From JAAFHS01 sp046049665 (GTDB taxonomy: Bacteria; Pseudomonadota; Alphaproteobacteria; Rhodobacterales; Rhodobacteraceae), in contig JBJOQW010000060.1 in NCBI GenBank assembly GCA_046049665.1, positions 1-64,000 on the forward strand: 64,000 nucleotides of DNA. The letters run 5' to 3'. Below the pieces are notes generated by a model that saw only the letters and a program-made list of their open reading frames with translations, had not been told where the DNA came from and did not search any database. The position numbers and the translations under genes were made by a program. Shown here piece after piece: positions 28,817 through 37,330 of the stretch (position 1 is its first letter; each line of letters opens with the position of its first letter).

Positions 28817-30151
28817 ATGCAGGTCACCGAGACCCTGAACGAAGGCCTGAAGCGCGCCTATCAGATCACCGTTACCACGGCCGAGCTGGAGGCGAAGGTG
28901 ACGGAAAAGCTGCTGGAAGCGCAGCCCGAGGTTGAACTGAAAGGTTTCCGCAAGGGCAAGGTGCCACTGCCGATGCTGCGCAAGCAGTTTGGCCAGCGCA
29001 TGATCGGCGATGCGATGCAGGAAGCCATCGACGGCGCGATGAAGGATCACTTTGACAAATCGGGTGATCGTCCTGCGCTGCAGCCCGAAGTAAAGATGTT
29101 GAACGGCGAATCTTGGTCGGAAGGGCAGGATGTGGTGGTTGAGATGTCTTATGAGGCGCTGCCACCGATTCCGGACGTGGATGCCAGCAAGATCAAGCTG
29201 GACCGTCTGGTCGTGAAGGCCGATGACAAGTCAGTGGATGAAGCGCTCGCCAATCTGGCGGCCACGGCGCAATCCTTTGAAGATCGCAAGAAAGGCGCCA
29301 AGGCCAAGGATGGCGATCAGGTTGTGATCGACTTCAAAGGTTCCATCGACGGCGTGCCGTTTGATGGTGGCGCGGGCGAGGATTATCCGCTGGTACTGGG
29401 GTCAAATTCGTTCATCCCGGGATTTGAGGCACAACTGGTGGGGGCCAAGGCAGGTGATGAGGTTGCGGTCAACGTATCCTTCCCGGAAGCCTATGGTGCG
29501 GCACATCTGGCAGGCAAGGCCGCGGTGTTTGACTGCACGGTGAAAGCCGTGAAAGAGCCAAAGCCTGCTGAAGTGAATGACGAGCTGGCCACGAAATACG
29601 GCGCGGCTGATCTGGCAGCACTGAAGGGCCAGATCGCCGAGCGTCTGGAATCGGAATACAAGGGTGCCTCGCGCGCCGTTCTGAAGCGGTCCTTGCTGGA
29701 TCAGCTGGACAAGATGGTGACATTCGATCTGCCACAGCGTCTGGTCGATGCCGAGGCCAGCCAGATTGCGCATCAGCTGTATCATGAAGAGCATCCCGAT
29801 GATCACGGCCATAACCATGGCGAAATCGAAACGACAGATGAGCACAAAGCACTCGCCGTGCGCCGCGTGCGTCTGGGCCTGGTGCTGGCCGAAATCGGCC
29901 GCAAGGCTGAAGTGACGGTGACGGATGCGGAAATGACGCAGGCCGTGCTGGGTGCTGCACGTCAGTATCCGGGCCAGGAGCGCCAGTTCTTTGAATTCGT
30001 GCAAAAGAACCCGCAGATGCAGCAGCAGCTGCGCGCGCCGCTGTTTGAAGACAAGGTTGTGGATTTCATCGTGGCGGGTGCCGTAGTGAAGGACAAGGAC
30101 GTATCGAAAGAAGCGCTGCAAAAGGCGGTTGAAAAGCTGGACGAGCTGTAA
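28817..30151 (+). CDS. tig: Trigger factor (ribosome-bound chaperone and prolyl isomerase)
   Basis: Binds ribosomal protein L23 at the exit tunnel and shields nascent chains. 444 residues from the chosen start, usual length. The ribosome-binding domain has the signature GFRKGKVP (about residues 42-49). The FKBP-type domain lies at about 155-240 (DGDQVVIDFKGSIDG and PGFEAQLVGAKAGDE), and the C-terminal chaperone domain follows with a His-rich loop (DDHGHNHGE). The ATG at 28817 has AAGGGAAGGA six bases upstream, a strong site. An upstream in-frame start at 28784 is not supported. Confidence 0.97.
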   Translation: MQVTETLNEGLKRAYQITVTTAELEAKVTEKLLEAQPEVELKGFRKGKVPLPMLRKQFGQRMIGDAMQEAIDGAMKDHFDKSGDRPALQPEVKMLNGESWSEGQDVVVEMSYEALPPIPDVDASKIKLDRLVVKADDKSVDEALANLAATAQSFEDRKKGAKAKDGDQVVIDFKGSIDGVPFDGGAGEDYPLVLGSNSFIPGFEAQLVGAKAGDEVAVNVSFPEAYGAAHLAGKAAVFDCTVKAVKEPKPAEVNDELATKYGAADLAALKGQIAERLESEYKGASRAVLKRSLLDQLDKMVTFDLPQRLVDAEASQIAHQLYHEEHPDDHGHNHGEIETTDEHKALAVRRVRLGLVLAEIGRKAEVTVTDAEMTQAVLGAARQYPGQERQFFEFVQKNPQMQQQLRAPLFEDKVVDFIVAGAVVKDKDVSKEALQKAVEKLDEL

Positions 30152-30177
30152 TCCGACCAACGAAGTCAACCTGACCA

Positions 30178-30205
30178 AAGCCGCACAGAAATGTGCGGCT
30201 TTTTG
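30178..30205 (+). terminator. Rho-independent terminator of tig
   Basis: AGCCGCACA at 30179-30187 pairs with TGTGCGGCT at 30192-30200 across a GAAA tetraloop, followed by a T run. It lies 27 bases after the tig stop. Confidence 0.9.
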
Positions 30206-30407
30206 CTTGTGGTCTTTTTTGGGCGACCTCGCGCTTGCCAAAAGCCTGGTTGCCGCTAAGTCTAGATACGTTGCCAGGCGCGTTTTGCCCCGATTCTTTG
30301 CAACACAAGGTTGTATTTTCAGCCTGAATGTCTTCATGCCAAAGCGGACAATCTCCGCGAAAAAAAACCAAAACTTTTTGATGGGGCAATGCCCCAATGG
30401 AGGACGT

Positions 30408-30857
30408 ATGAGTAACGGACTGCAGTTGGCCAGTCGGCCCTTTGATAACCCCAATGCTGCTGGCAAGGCACGCGGAGACTTTCTGGGGCTTTTGCTTAAC
30501 CTTGCGAACAGCGCATGGAAATTCTCGCAGCGCAGTCAGGCGCAGCAGGGTGTGCGCAGGGCGCTGAATGATGCGGTTTACGCGCTTTCGAAACGGCCAG
30601 AAGGCTATTACGTGATCGTGCAAATGGCCGGGCGGGATGTCAGCGCCGGGGCTTTGCGTGGCATGATCCAGTTTACCAGCGCAACAGCCAGTACCCCTGC
30701 GCCGATTTCGGGGTTTCACATTCCGGCGTCCGTCTGGCCCGCGGGAACACGGGTGTTTCATCAGGTGATCCATAATGTGCAAGGGGTGTGTCCGCGTAAT
30801 CTGCCATCAGATGCGATGAATCTTGACCAAGCCAGGCAGTTGCTGGGCCGCCTGTAA
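30408..30857 (+). CDS. Hypothetical protein
   Basis: 149 residues, no signal peptide or membrane segment. The ATG at 30408 is preceded by GGAGG with good spacing. The frame stays open further up across the tig terminator, which cannot be coding for this protein. The sequence (LASRPFDNPNAAGKARGD, then a helix-rich part and a Pro/Gly-rich middle) matches no family I recognise. It is monocistronic: the tig terminator lies before it and a strong two-way hairpin follows. Between 30206 and 30407 there is only a leader with an A-run near 30360. Confidence 0.6.
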   Translation: MSNGLQLASRPFDNPNAAGKARGDFLGLLLNLANSAWKFSQRSQAQQGVRRALNDAVYALSKRPEGYYVIVQMAGRDVSAGALRGMIQFTSATASTPAPISGFHIPASVWPAGTRVFHQVIHNVQGVCPRNLPSDAMNLDQARQLLGRL

Positions 30858-30869
30858 GCAGCCAAGAAA

Positions 30870-30899
30870 AAGGCCGCGCAGGTTGCCCTGCGCGGCCTT
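30870..30899. terminator. Bidirectional terminator
   Basis: A 13-bp perfect stem: AAGGCCGCGCAGG (30870-30882) pairs with CCTGCGCGGCCTT (30887-30899). On the minus strand five T residues follow, so it mainly ends the rpsF-rpsR-rplI transcript. It also serves the convergent gene ending at 30857. Confidence 0.9.
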
Positions 30900-30920
30900 C
30901 AATTCGATTCTGACGCGTGA

Positions 30921-31505
30921 TCAGTCGCGGGTCAGGTCTTCACCATCCTGCGCCGCACCCATTTCATCAAACAGGTTGGCGATTTCGAATTCGGCTTCGG
31001 CTTCTGCCTCGGCTGCGAGTTCCTGGATCGACTTGCCAGATGCCTGCAGTTCGGCCTCTTCGACCGAACGTGCAACGTTCAGGCGCAGTTTGACCGAGAC
31101 TTCGGGGTGCAGGGCAGCAGTTACCGTGTGCAGGCCCAATTCCTTGATCGGGCGATCAAGGATGATCTGGCCGCGGTCAACGGTAAAGCCTGCAGCCGTG
31201 GCTGCATCGGCCGCGTCACGCGTGGTGACAGAACCATACAGCGCCCCGGCATCGGATGCCGAGCGGATGATGATGAAGGTCTGGCCATCAAGCTTGGCGC
31301 CTGCGGCTTCGGCCTCTTTCTTGGTTTCCAGGTTCACCAGTTCCAGTTGGGCTTTCTTGGCCTCAAAGGATTTGATGTTGCTGTCATTGGCGCGCAGGGC
31401 CTTGCCCTGTGGCAGAAGGAAGTTGCGGGCGTAACCGTCCTTGACGTTCACGACCTCACCCATCTGGCCCAGTTTGGCCACGCGCTGAAGAAGGATAACT
31501 TGCAT
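30921..31505 (-). CDS. rplI: 50S ribosomal protein L9
   Basis: 194 residues. The N-terminal rRNA-binding domain begins MQVILLQRVAKLGQMGEVV and continues VKDGYARNFLLPQGKA, the L9 signature. A connecting helix and C-terminal domain follow. The protein is about 45 residues longer than the E. coli form because of an Ala/Glu-rich acidic tail, common in alphaproteobacteria. It is last in the operon rpsF-rpsR-rplI, 11 bases after rpsR. Confidence 0.97.
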   Translation of the reverse strand: MQVILLQRVAKLGQMGEVVNVKDGYARNFLLPQGKALRANDSNIKSFEAKKAQLELVNLETKKEAEAAGAKLDGQTFIIIRSASDAGALYGSVTTRDAADAATAAGFTVDRGQIILDRPIKELGLHTVTAALHPEVSVKLRLNVARSVEEAELQASGKSIQELAAEAEAEAEFEIANLFDEMGAAQDGEDLTRD

Positions 31506-31516
31506 CGGTTTTCTCC

Positions 31517-31744
31517 TTACTTCACGGCATAGGGCAGCAGGGCGAGGAAGCGTGCGCGCTTGATGGCCTGGGCCAGTTCGCGCTGCTTTTTCGCAGAGAC
31601 TGCGGTGATACGGGATGGCACGATCTTGCCGCGCTCAGAAACGTAGCGCTGCAGCAGACGTGTATCCTTGTAGTCGATCGCCGGTGCATTGTCGCCCGAG
31701 AACGGGCAAACCTTGCGGCGGCGGAAAAATGGTTTCGTAGCCAT
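31517..31744 (-). CDS. rpsR: 30S ribosomal protein S18
   Basis: 75 residues, normal length. It has the S18 pattern DYKDTRLLQRYVSERGKIVPSR (residues about 24-45) and a basic C-terminus RARFLALLPY. It binds S6 in the small-subunit platform. It lies 29 bases after rpsF and 11 before rplI. Confidence 0.97.
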   Translation of the reverse strand: MATKPFFRRRKVCPFSGDNAPAIDYKDTRLLQRYVSERGKIVPSRITAVSAKKQRELAQAIKRARFLALLPYAVK

Positions 31745-31773
31745 GGCTTATGATCCTTTCTGCAAGCTGGATG

Positions 31774-32226
31774 TTAACGGCGGTCGCCGAACGACGGACG
31801 TTCGCTGCGCTCTGGCCGGTCACCAAAGCTGCGTTCGCGGCGTTCACCACCACCAAAGCCCATCCCGCCGCCATCACGGTCACGGTCGCCACGTTCACGG
31901 TCATCACGCTTTTGCATCTGGACCGACGGCCCATCCGTGTGCGCATCAACCTTGATCGTCAGCACGCGCATGACATCATCATGCAGGCGCATAAGGCGTT
32001 CCATTTCCAGGACGGCTGCAGCAGGTGCATCCGATTTCACAAAGGCATAGTGGCCCTTGCGGTTCTTGTTGATCTTGTAGGCCATCGTCTTGACGCCCCA
32101 GTATTCGCTTTCCACAACCTTGCCGCCGTTGTCGGCCAGCACGGTAGAGAAATGTTCGATCAGGGCTTCAGCTTGCGTGTTGGACAGATCCTGACGCGCA
32201 ATGAAGACATGCTCATAAAGCGGCAT
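31774..32226 (-). CDS. rpsF: 30S ribosomal protein S6
   Basis: 150 residues from the ATG at 32224-32226, which has AAAGGAA upstream. The frame is open to 32292, but those extra residues are not S6-like. The S6 fold is clear (MPLYEHVFIARQDLS, WGVKTMAYKINKNRKGHYAF). The last ~45 residues form an Arg/Gly/Asp-rich tail (RDRDGGGMGFGGGERRE), longer than in E. coli and probably disordered. It is first gene of the S6-S18-L9 operon. Confidence 0.96.
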   Translation of the reverse strand: MPLYEHVFIARQDLSNTQAEALIEHFSTVLADNGGKVVESEYWGVKTMAYKINKNRKGHYAFVKSDAPAAAVLEMERLMRLHDDVMRVLTIKVDAHTDGPSVQMQKRDDRERGDRDRDGGGMGFGGGERRERSFGDRPERSERPSFGDRR

Positions 32227-32538
32227 GCAGCATTCCTTTATTCTCAGGCGCATTTCATAGGGCAAACGGTTGACCCGCCGCTGTTTGCCCACGAGGTGTT
32301 GCGCCGGTTCAGGGTGTGAACGGCGGGATGCAGCCCTTTAAGCGGGGGTGTGCCGGGATGCAAGCCTTTGTTGGCCCCCGGAACCAGATTCGCGCGCGGC
32401 CCGGACGATCATCGTTTCGTGATGTTCGCCCATACACAGTGCTTGTTCAGTTCTGTGCAATTTGAGAGAGCAGGCTTTGCAAGTATGTTTCGCCGCGTCA
32501 ACCCGGGGAAAACCCCCAATCAGCCTTTGGAGTATGCC

Positions 32539-33114
32539 ATGAAATTTGCCTCTTTTGCACTGGCCGCAGCCCTGTTCGCGTCGCCAGCCCTTGCCGCGCC
32601 TGAAAAATTCGTTCTGGACGCATCGCACAGCCAGATCGTGTTCAGCTATGATCACCTTGGTTTTTCAACCACCTACGGCATGTTCAGCGGCTTTAACGGC
32701 GAGATCATGTTTGATGCCGAAGCGCCTGCGTCCTCCACGGTGACGGTGTCCTTCCCGGTGCGCAGCATGATGACGGGCTGGGAAGAGCGTTTCCAGCACT
32801 TCATGTCGGCAGATATCTTCAACGCTGCTGATGATACGTCGATGGTCACCTTCACCTCGACGGCCATTGAAGTGACGGGCGAAAACACGGCCAACATCAC
32901 GGGCGATCTGACGATGAATGGCGTGACCAAGCCGGTCACGATTGCAACAGTGATGAACAAGGCTGACAACCACCCGATGGCCAACAAGCCATGGATGGGC
33001 TTTACCGGCACGACCACCGTTCTGCGCAGCGATTTCAACGTTGGCCTGTTCGCGCCAGCGGTCAGCGATGAAGTGAAGATCACGCTGTCGATCGAAGCTG
33101 CAAAAGCCGAATAA
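32539..33114 (+). CDS. Periplasmic YceI-family protein
   Basis: 191 residues with a clear signal peptide (MKFASFALAAALFASPALA, cleavage before APEK). The mature part is a YceI lipocalin-like barrel: FVLDASHSQIVFSYDHLGFS, the repeated FPVRSMMTGWEERFQH and NGVTKPVTI. Members bind polyisoprenoid or lipid-like ligands. The ATG at 32539 has GGAG six bases upstream. The gene is convergent with a cytochrome b561-YceI fusion 70 bases away, which suggests a shared ligand or pathway. The longer open frame from 32350 is not supported. Confidence 0.92.
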   Translation: MKFASFALAAALFASPALAAPEKFVLDASHSQIVFSYDHLGFSTTYGMFSGFNGEIMFDAEAPASSTVTVSFPVRSMMTGWEERFQHFMSADIFNAADDTSMVTFTSTAIEVTGENTANITGDLTMNGVTKPVTIATVMNKADNHPMANKPWMGFTGTTTVLRSDFNVGLFAPAVSDEVKITLSIEAAKAE

Positions 33115-33130
33115 GCTCCCGGCAGAATGC

Positions 33131-33165
33131 AAAGGCCGCTGCGGGCGTTCCGCAGCGGCCTTTTT
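33131..33165. terminator. Bidirectional terminator
   Basis: Perfect 14-bp stem: AAAGGCCGCTGCGG (33131-33144) and CCGCAGCGGCCTTT (33150-33163) with a 5-base loop and T run on the plus strand; A-rich on the other side, so usable by both convergent YceI genes. Confidence 0.9.
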
Positions 33166-33183
33166 CATGCGCGCTGTCCAGCG

Positions 33184-34395
33184 TCAGTTGCGCGTGGCAA
33201 CAAGGTTGGTGGTGACGGTAGCGTTGAAGCCCACGGTGGATTCGTCGCCATAGGTGGCACCCATGCCAAAGGTGCGCCGGTCAATCTGGGTAGTGCCCGT
33301 CATGGTGGCCACATTCCCTGCGATCACCAGATCAAAGGCCAGTTGCAGCGGTGCGGTCACGCCCCGCAGGGTCAACATGCCATCGGCCAGATAGCCGGTC
33401 TCGGCAGGCAGGATGCTGGCGTCGAAGGTGGCGGTTGGATGGGTTGCCACATCAAAGAATTCAGCGGCCTTGGCCTGATCGGTGACAGACCCCAGGGTCA
33501 GGCTCGTGGTATCGATCGTCACGCTCACGCTGCCATGGCTGCCTTCAGTTGCGACTTCGTCAAAGCGGATGTCGGCGCTCCAGTTGGCAAAGCTGCCTTG
33601 GATTTCGCTACCCATCTGGTTGATGGCAAAGCCAAGCGTGCCTTCGGTGACGGTCCAGTTTCCGGTTGCCGCTGATGCGGTTGCTGGGGCGGGCGATGCG
33701 ACCTCAGCGGTGGTCGGGGGGACTTCGGTCTTGGCCATTGACCATGCTAGGCCCGCACCTGCCGCGTAAATTGCCAGCGCAGCAATGGCCGGGCCGCGCG
33801 CATGTGCGGCACCAGTTGCCCGGTCCGGTGCGTTTGCCCCGCGCGTCATGCGGGCCAGCGTATGATCCTTGTCAATAAACGCATGTTTCAGCGCCCCGGC
33901 AATGTGCAGCAGAATCGAGGCGACAAGCACCTTGGTGAACACCCAATGCATCGCCCCGGCCAGATGCGCCACGGTTTCCGATGTGGGCACGCCCGGCAAA
34001 TCCTGCCCAAGGGGCCACAGGATGGGGGCAAAACCATCAGTCGCTGCATGGTGAACCCAGCCAGACAGCGGCACGATGACAAGTGACAGATACAGCGCCC
34101 AATGCACCAGCTCTGCCGCCATCGTCTCGGCCTTGCGGTCAGCGTGTACGGGTTCCGGGCGCGTTTGTGTCAGGGCCCACAGAATACGGATCAACGCCAC
34201 GGCAAAGGCCGCGACCCCCACCGTCTTGTGCAGCGAAAACAGTTGCGCCTTTGCAGCCAGTTCTTCACCTGTGGCATAGGGCATCTGGTTGGCAAACCAG
34301 CCAAGCGGGATGGCTGACAGGATCAGCAGGGCAGTCAGCCAGTGCAATGTGCGGGCGACCGAGCCATAGCTGGTTGCGGTATTCGTGGTGGCCAT
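33184..34395 (-). CDS. Cytochrome b561 - YceI fusion protein
   Basis: 403 residues. The first ~190 form a four-helix cytochrome b561 with candidate haem ligands in ARTLHWLTA, SLHKTVG, LVHWALYL and LLHIAGALKH. A further hydrophobic segment lies near residues 205-222. After a Pro/Ala-rich linker (PPTTAEVASPAPATAS), residues ~240-403 form a YceI barrel (TLGFAINQMGSEIQGSFANW, AEFFDVATHPTATFD, LRGVTAPLQLAF). The barrel should face the periplasm. The fusion suggests electron transfer from a membrane quinol pool to or from the molecule bound in the barrel, which is inference. Confidence 0.9.
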   Translation of the reverse strand: MATTNTATSYGSVARTLHWLTALLILSAIPLGWFANQMPYATGEELAAKAQLFSLHKTVGVAAFAVALIRILWALTQTRPEPVHADRKAETMAAELVHWALYLSLVIVPLSGWVHHAATDGFAPILWPLGQDLPGVPTSETVAHLAGAMHWVFTKVLVASILLHIAGALKHAFIDKDHTLARMTRGANAPDRATGAAHARGPAIAALAIYAAGAGLAWSMAKTEVPPTTAEVASPAPATASAATGNWTVTEGTLGFAINQMGSEIQGSFANWSADIRFDEVATEGSHGSVSVTIDTTSLTLGSVTDQAKAAEFFDVATHPTATFDASILPAETGYLADGMLTLRGVTAPLQLAFDLVIAGNVATMTGTTQIDRRTFGMGATYGDESTVGFNATVTTNLVATRN

Positions 34396-34542
34396 GGTTC
34401 TTCTCCGGTCCGTTGCGATGGGGCAAGCCTAGCATGCACCGCGGAAAGGAACAGGCGCAGGATTGCACATCAGATGTGGACGGTGCTTGCCCCATCCCCG
34501 CCCGCCCGTTATGCCAAAGGCAAAGAACGGGGGGACTTGGCC

Positions 34543-35472
34543 ATGAGCCGCGCATTCATTTTTCCGGGGCAGGGCGCCCAGACCATTGGCATGGGGCGCG
34601 CCCTTGCCGATGCCTATCCATCTGCAAAGGCCGTGTTTGATGAGGTGGATGAGGCGCTTGGTCAAAAGCTGTCATCGCTGATCTGGGACGGCGATATTGC
34701 CGAACTGACACTGACGCAGAATGCACAGCCCGCGCTGATGGCCACATCCATGGCAGCACTGCGCGCGCTTGAGGCGGAAGGGATCAGCATCACCGATGCG
34801 GCCTTTGTGGCGGGCCATTCGCTGGGCGAATATTCAGCACTTTGTGCCGCAGGGGCGCTGCAACTGTCTGATACGGCGCGGCTTTTGCGCACGCGCGGGC
34901 GTGCCATGCAAGAGGCGGTGCCCGTAGGTGTGGGGGCCATGGCGGCTCTGCTGGGTCTTGATTTCGCAACGGCGACTGAAGTGGCGGCCGAGGCTGCGCA
35001 AGGCGAAGTCTGCCAGGCCGCCAATGACAATGACCCGGCCCAGGTGGTGGTATCGGGGCACAAGGCCGCGGTCGAACGCGCCTTGGAGATTGCCAAGGCG
35101 CGCGGTGCAAAGCGCGCGATCCTGCTGCCCGTCAGTGCGCCGTTCCATTGCGCATTGATGGGGCCTGCGGCGGCAGTGATGTCTGAAGCTTTGGCCGGCG
35201 TGGCGATTGCCGCACCGCAAGTGCCGGTGGTGGTCAACGTGCGGGCTGAGGCGGTGACAGAGCCTGACCGCATCCGTGCATTGCTGGTGGCGCAGATCAC
35301 GGGGTCGGTCCGCTGGCGCGAATCCGTGCAATGGATGGCAGGTGCAGGTGTGACTGAATTCTGGGAAATTGGCGCAGGCAAGGCGTTGTCGGGCATGGTC
35401 AAGCGGATTGTCGAAGGGGCAGTGACGCGTGCCGTGGGCACACCGGATGATGTGATCGCGGCAAAAGCATAA
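34543..35472 (+). CDS. fabD: Malonyl-CoA:ACP transacylase
   Basis: Loads malonyl groups onto acyl carrier protein for fatty acid synthesis. 309 residues from the ATG at 34543; the upstream open frame lacks protein similarity. Visible motifs are FPGQGAQTIGMG at the start, the nucleophile elbow GHSLGEYSAL with Ser93, and the Arg/His region (PVSAPFHCALM). It is followed by fabG after 78 bases and stands in the fab cluster with acpP. Confidence 0.96.
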   Translation: MSRAFIFPGQGAQTIGMGRALADAYPSAKAVFDEVDEALGQKLSSLIWDGDIAELTLTQNAQPALMATSMAALRALEAEGISITDAAFVAGHSLGEYSALCAAGALQLSDTARLLRTRGRAMQEAVPVGVGAMAALLGLDFATATEVAAEAAQGEVCQAANDNDPAQVVVSGHKAAVERALEIAKARGAKRAILLPVSAPFHCALMGPAAAVMSEALAGVAIAAPQVPVVVNVRAEAVTEPDRIRALLVAQITGSVRWRESVQWMAGAGVTEFWEIGAGKALSGMVKRIVEGAVTRAVGTPDDVIAAKA

Positions 35473-35550
35473 GGTGGTCTGGGGCTGCAGGGTCTGTGCG
35501 CCCCGCTTGCCCCTGGACATTTTCACAGGCTTGAAAGTTGGGAGGGGCAG

Positions 35551-36288
35551 ATGTTTGATCTGACAGGGAAATCGGCACTAGTGACCGGGGCATCCGGTGG
35601 TATTGGGGCAGCAATAGCGCGTGCCCTGCATGGGGCGGGGGCGACAGTCGCCCTGTCGGGCACACGGGTTGAACCCTTGCAGGCGCTGGCGGTTGAACTG
35701 GCCACGCGGGTGCATGTGCTGCCATGTGATCTGTCGGACCCGGTGGCGGTTGAGGCGTTGATGAAAGACGCGATTGCCGCGATGGGCGCGGTGGATGTGC
35801 TGGTCAATAACGCGGGCATCACACGTGATGGCTTGGCCATGCGCATGTCTGATGATGACTGGCAGGCGGTGATCGACGTGAACCTGACCTCAACTTTCCG
35901 GCTGTGCCGGGGGGCCTTGCGCGGCATGATGAAGGCGCGGTGGGGGCGCATCATCAACATTTCATCCGTGGTCGGGGCCACGGGCAACGCAGGGCAGGCC
36001 AATTACGCGGCCTCCAAGGCAGGCATGATTGCCATGTCGAAAAGCATTGCCGAAGAGGTTGCAAGCCGGGGCATCACGGTAAATGCTGTCGCCCCCGGGT
36101 TTATTGCCACGCCAATGACAGACAAGCTGACAGATGATCAGAAAGGCCGCATCCTTTCGGAAATTCCGGCGGGTCGCATGGGTGATGCCGGCGATATTGC
36201 CGCCGCCGTACTGTATCTCGCCAGTCCTGAAGCTGGCTATGTGACCGGGGCTACGCTGCATGTAAACGGCGGCATGCATATGGGCTGA
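35551..36288 (+). CDS. fabG: 3-oxoacyl-ACP reductase
   Basis: NADPH-dependent reduction of 3-oxoacyl-ACP in fatty acid elongation. 245 residues, standard SDR length. The cofactor motif GASGGIGAAIA lies at residues ~12-22 and NNAGITRDG at ~86-94. The catalytic Ser is at ~138-139, and Tyr152 and Lys156 sit in NYAASKAG. GGGAGGGG precedes the ATG. The C-terminus VTGATLHVNGGMHMG is typical of FabG. It is in the same orientation as fabD and acpP. Confidence 0.96.
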   Translation: MFDLTGKSALVTGASGGIGAAIARALHGAGATVALSGTRVEPLQALAVELATRVHVLPCDLSDPVAVEALMKDAIAAMGAVDVLVNNAGITRDGLAMRMSDDDWQAVIDVNLTSTFRLCRGALRGMMKARWGRIINISSVVGATGNAGQANYAASKAGMIAMSKSIAEEVASRGITVNAVAPGFIATPMTDKLTDDQKGRILSEIPAGRMGDAGDIAAAVLYLASPEAGYVTGATLHVNGGMHMG

Positions 36289-36403
36289 CGGTGCATTTCA
36301 AATCAAGCTTTAGCTGATTGATCGGACACCCGCCCTGATTCACTTACCTGCCGTTAAGGCCTGTCTGGCAGTGTTTTCTGGCAACCAGTGTGGTGGGGAC
36401 CAG

Positions 36404-37171
36404 ATGGGTTTTCGGCGGGTGTTTGACGGCGCATTTCTGCGCGCAGAAATTCATGGCGACGGGCAGAATGGCCTGTTTGTCAGCTTTGATCATTATCGTC
36501 CGGGGCGGACCTGTTTTGTGAACATGGCACCTGTCCAGATGGCACTGGACATGGGCTATGCCAGTCTGGTCATCTCGACCGCAGCAAATGACTGGTTTCT
36601 GAACCCTGACCTGCCAGACCTGCGTGTCGAACTGCAACATCTGGCGGCGCAATATCCTGTCGTGCGGGCCATCGGCTTTTCGATGGGGGGATATGGCGCG
36701 CTTTTGCTGTCCAACACCCTGCAGCTGGCCTTTGCAACACTCTGGGCCCCGCAGGTTTCGATCCGGCAAAGGCTGGCCCCTTTCGAAAACCGATTCAAGA
36801 CCGAAGCCAGTCGTATCGACGTGGTGGCCGACCAGTTGCGCCTGCACATCATTCCGCAATTGCAGGGCCTTGTGTTGTGCGACCCCTTCGCCCACCCGGC
36901 CGAACGCCAGCACGCCCATGCGATACAGGCGCTGGCCCCTGATCTTGGACTTGCAGCCTTGCCGTTCTCCGGGCACCCGCCGACGGGGGTTGTGATGGCC
37001 GGCGGCGCTTATCAGTCGCTTCTGCGTGCCGCAATCAGTGGCGAGATGACCCCGCAGATGGTGCGGAAGGTGCATGCCAGCCACCGCTGGGGGTCGGAAT
37101 CCTATTTGCGCGCGTTGCAGGCCAGGCTTAACAAACGCGAAGCGCGGGGCTTTGCGATGACCGGCACTTAG
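36404..37171 (+). CDS. Alpha/beta-hydrolase-like protein of unknown substrate
   Basis: 255 residues from the ATG at 36404, which has GGGGA just upstream; a GTG at 36371 is the alternative. The nucleophile elbow GFSMGGYGALLLS (about residues 99-111) shows an alpha/beta-hydrolase fold. VISTAANDWFLNP lies before it and CDPFAHP further on could hold the acid. The C-terminal HASHRWG could hold the catalytic His. The position between fabG and acpP invites a role with acyl chains, but its own promoter region and the separate acpP promoter downstream argue against a tight operon. Proteins of this kind are sometimes labelled otherwise in related genomes; I would not trust a specific name. Confidence 0.7.
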   Translation: MGFRRVFDGAFLRAEIHGDGQNGLFVSFDHYRPGRTCFVNMAPVQMALDMGYASLVISTAANDWFLNPDLPDLRVELQHLAAQYPVVRAIGFSMGGYGALLLSNTLQLAFATLWAPQVSIRQRLAPFENRFKTEASRIDVVADQLRLHIIPQLQGLVLCDPFAHPAERQHAHAIQALAPDLGLAALPFSGHPPTGVVMAGGAYQSLLRAAISGEMTPQMVRKVHASHRWGSESYLRALQARLNKREARGFAMTGT

Positions 37172-37194
37172 CCTGCACTGCCGTGGGAAACTGT

Positions 37195-37223
37195 TTGCCA
37201 TGCGCCAAAGCCCTTGCTATAGG
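37195..37223 (+). promoter_or_regulatory. Putative housekeeping promoter of acpP
   Basis: TTGCCA (37195-37200) and TATAGG (37218-37223) with an ideal 17-base spacer, 107 bases before the acpP start. It begins 23 bases after the hydrolase stop. Confidence 0.6.
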
Positions 37224-37330
37224 CGCGCCTGACCGCAAAGCCGCTTGAAACGGCGGTGGGATGCCCGTTAGTGTGGGCGCAGGCATGGACGTGACCGGGG
37301 GCCTTCCCCGCAACAGGAACGAGGAATGAC

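Noticed and set aside
36404..37171. Naming the hydrolase a sulfate-assimilation reductase, as related proteins are sometimes labelled
   Set aside because: The GFSMGGYG elbow shows an alpha/beta hydrolase fold and none of the reductase motifs is present.
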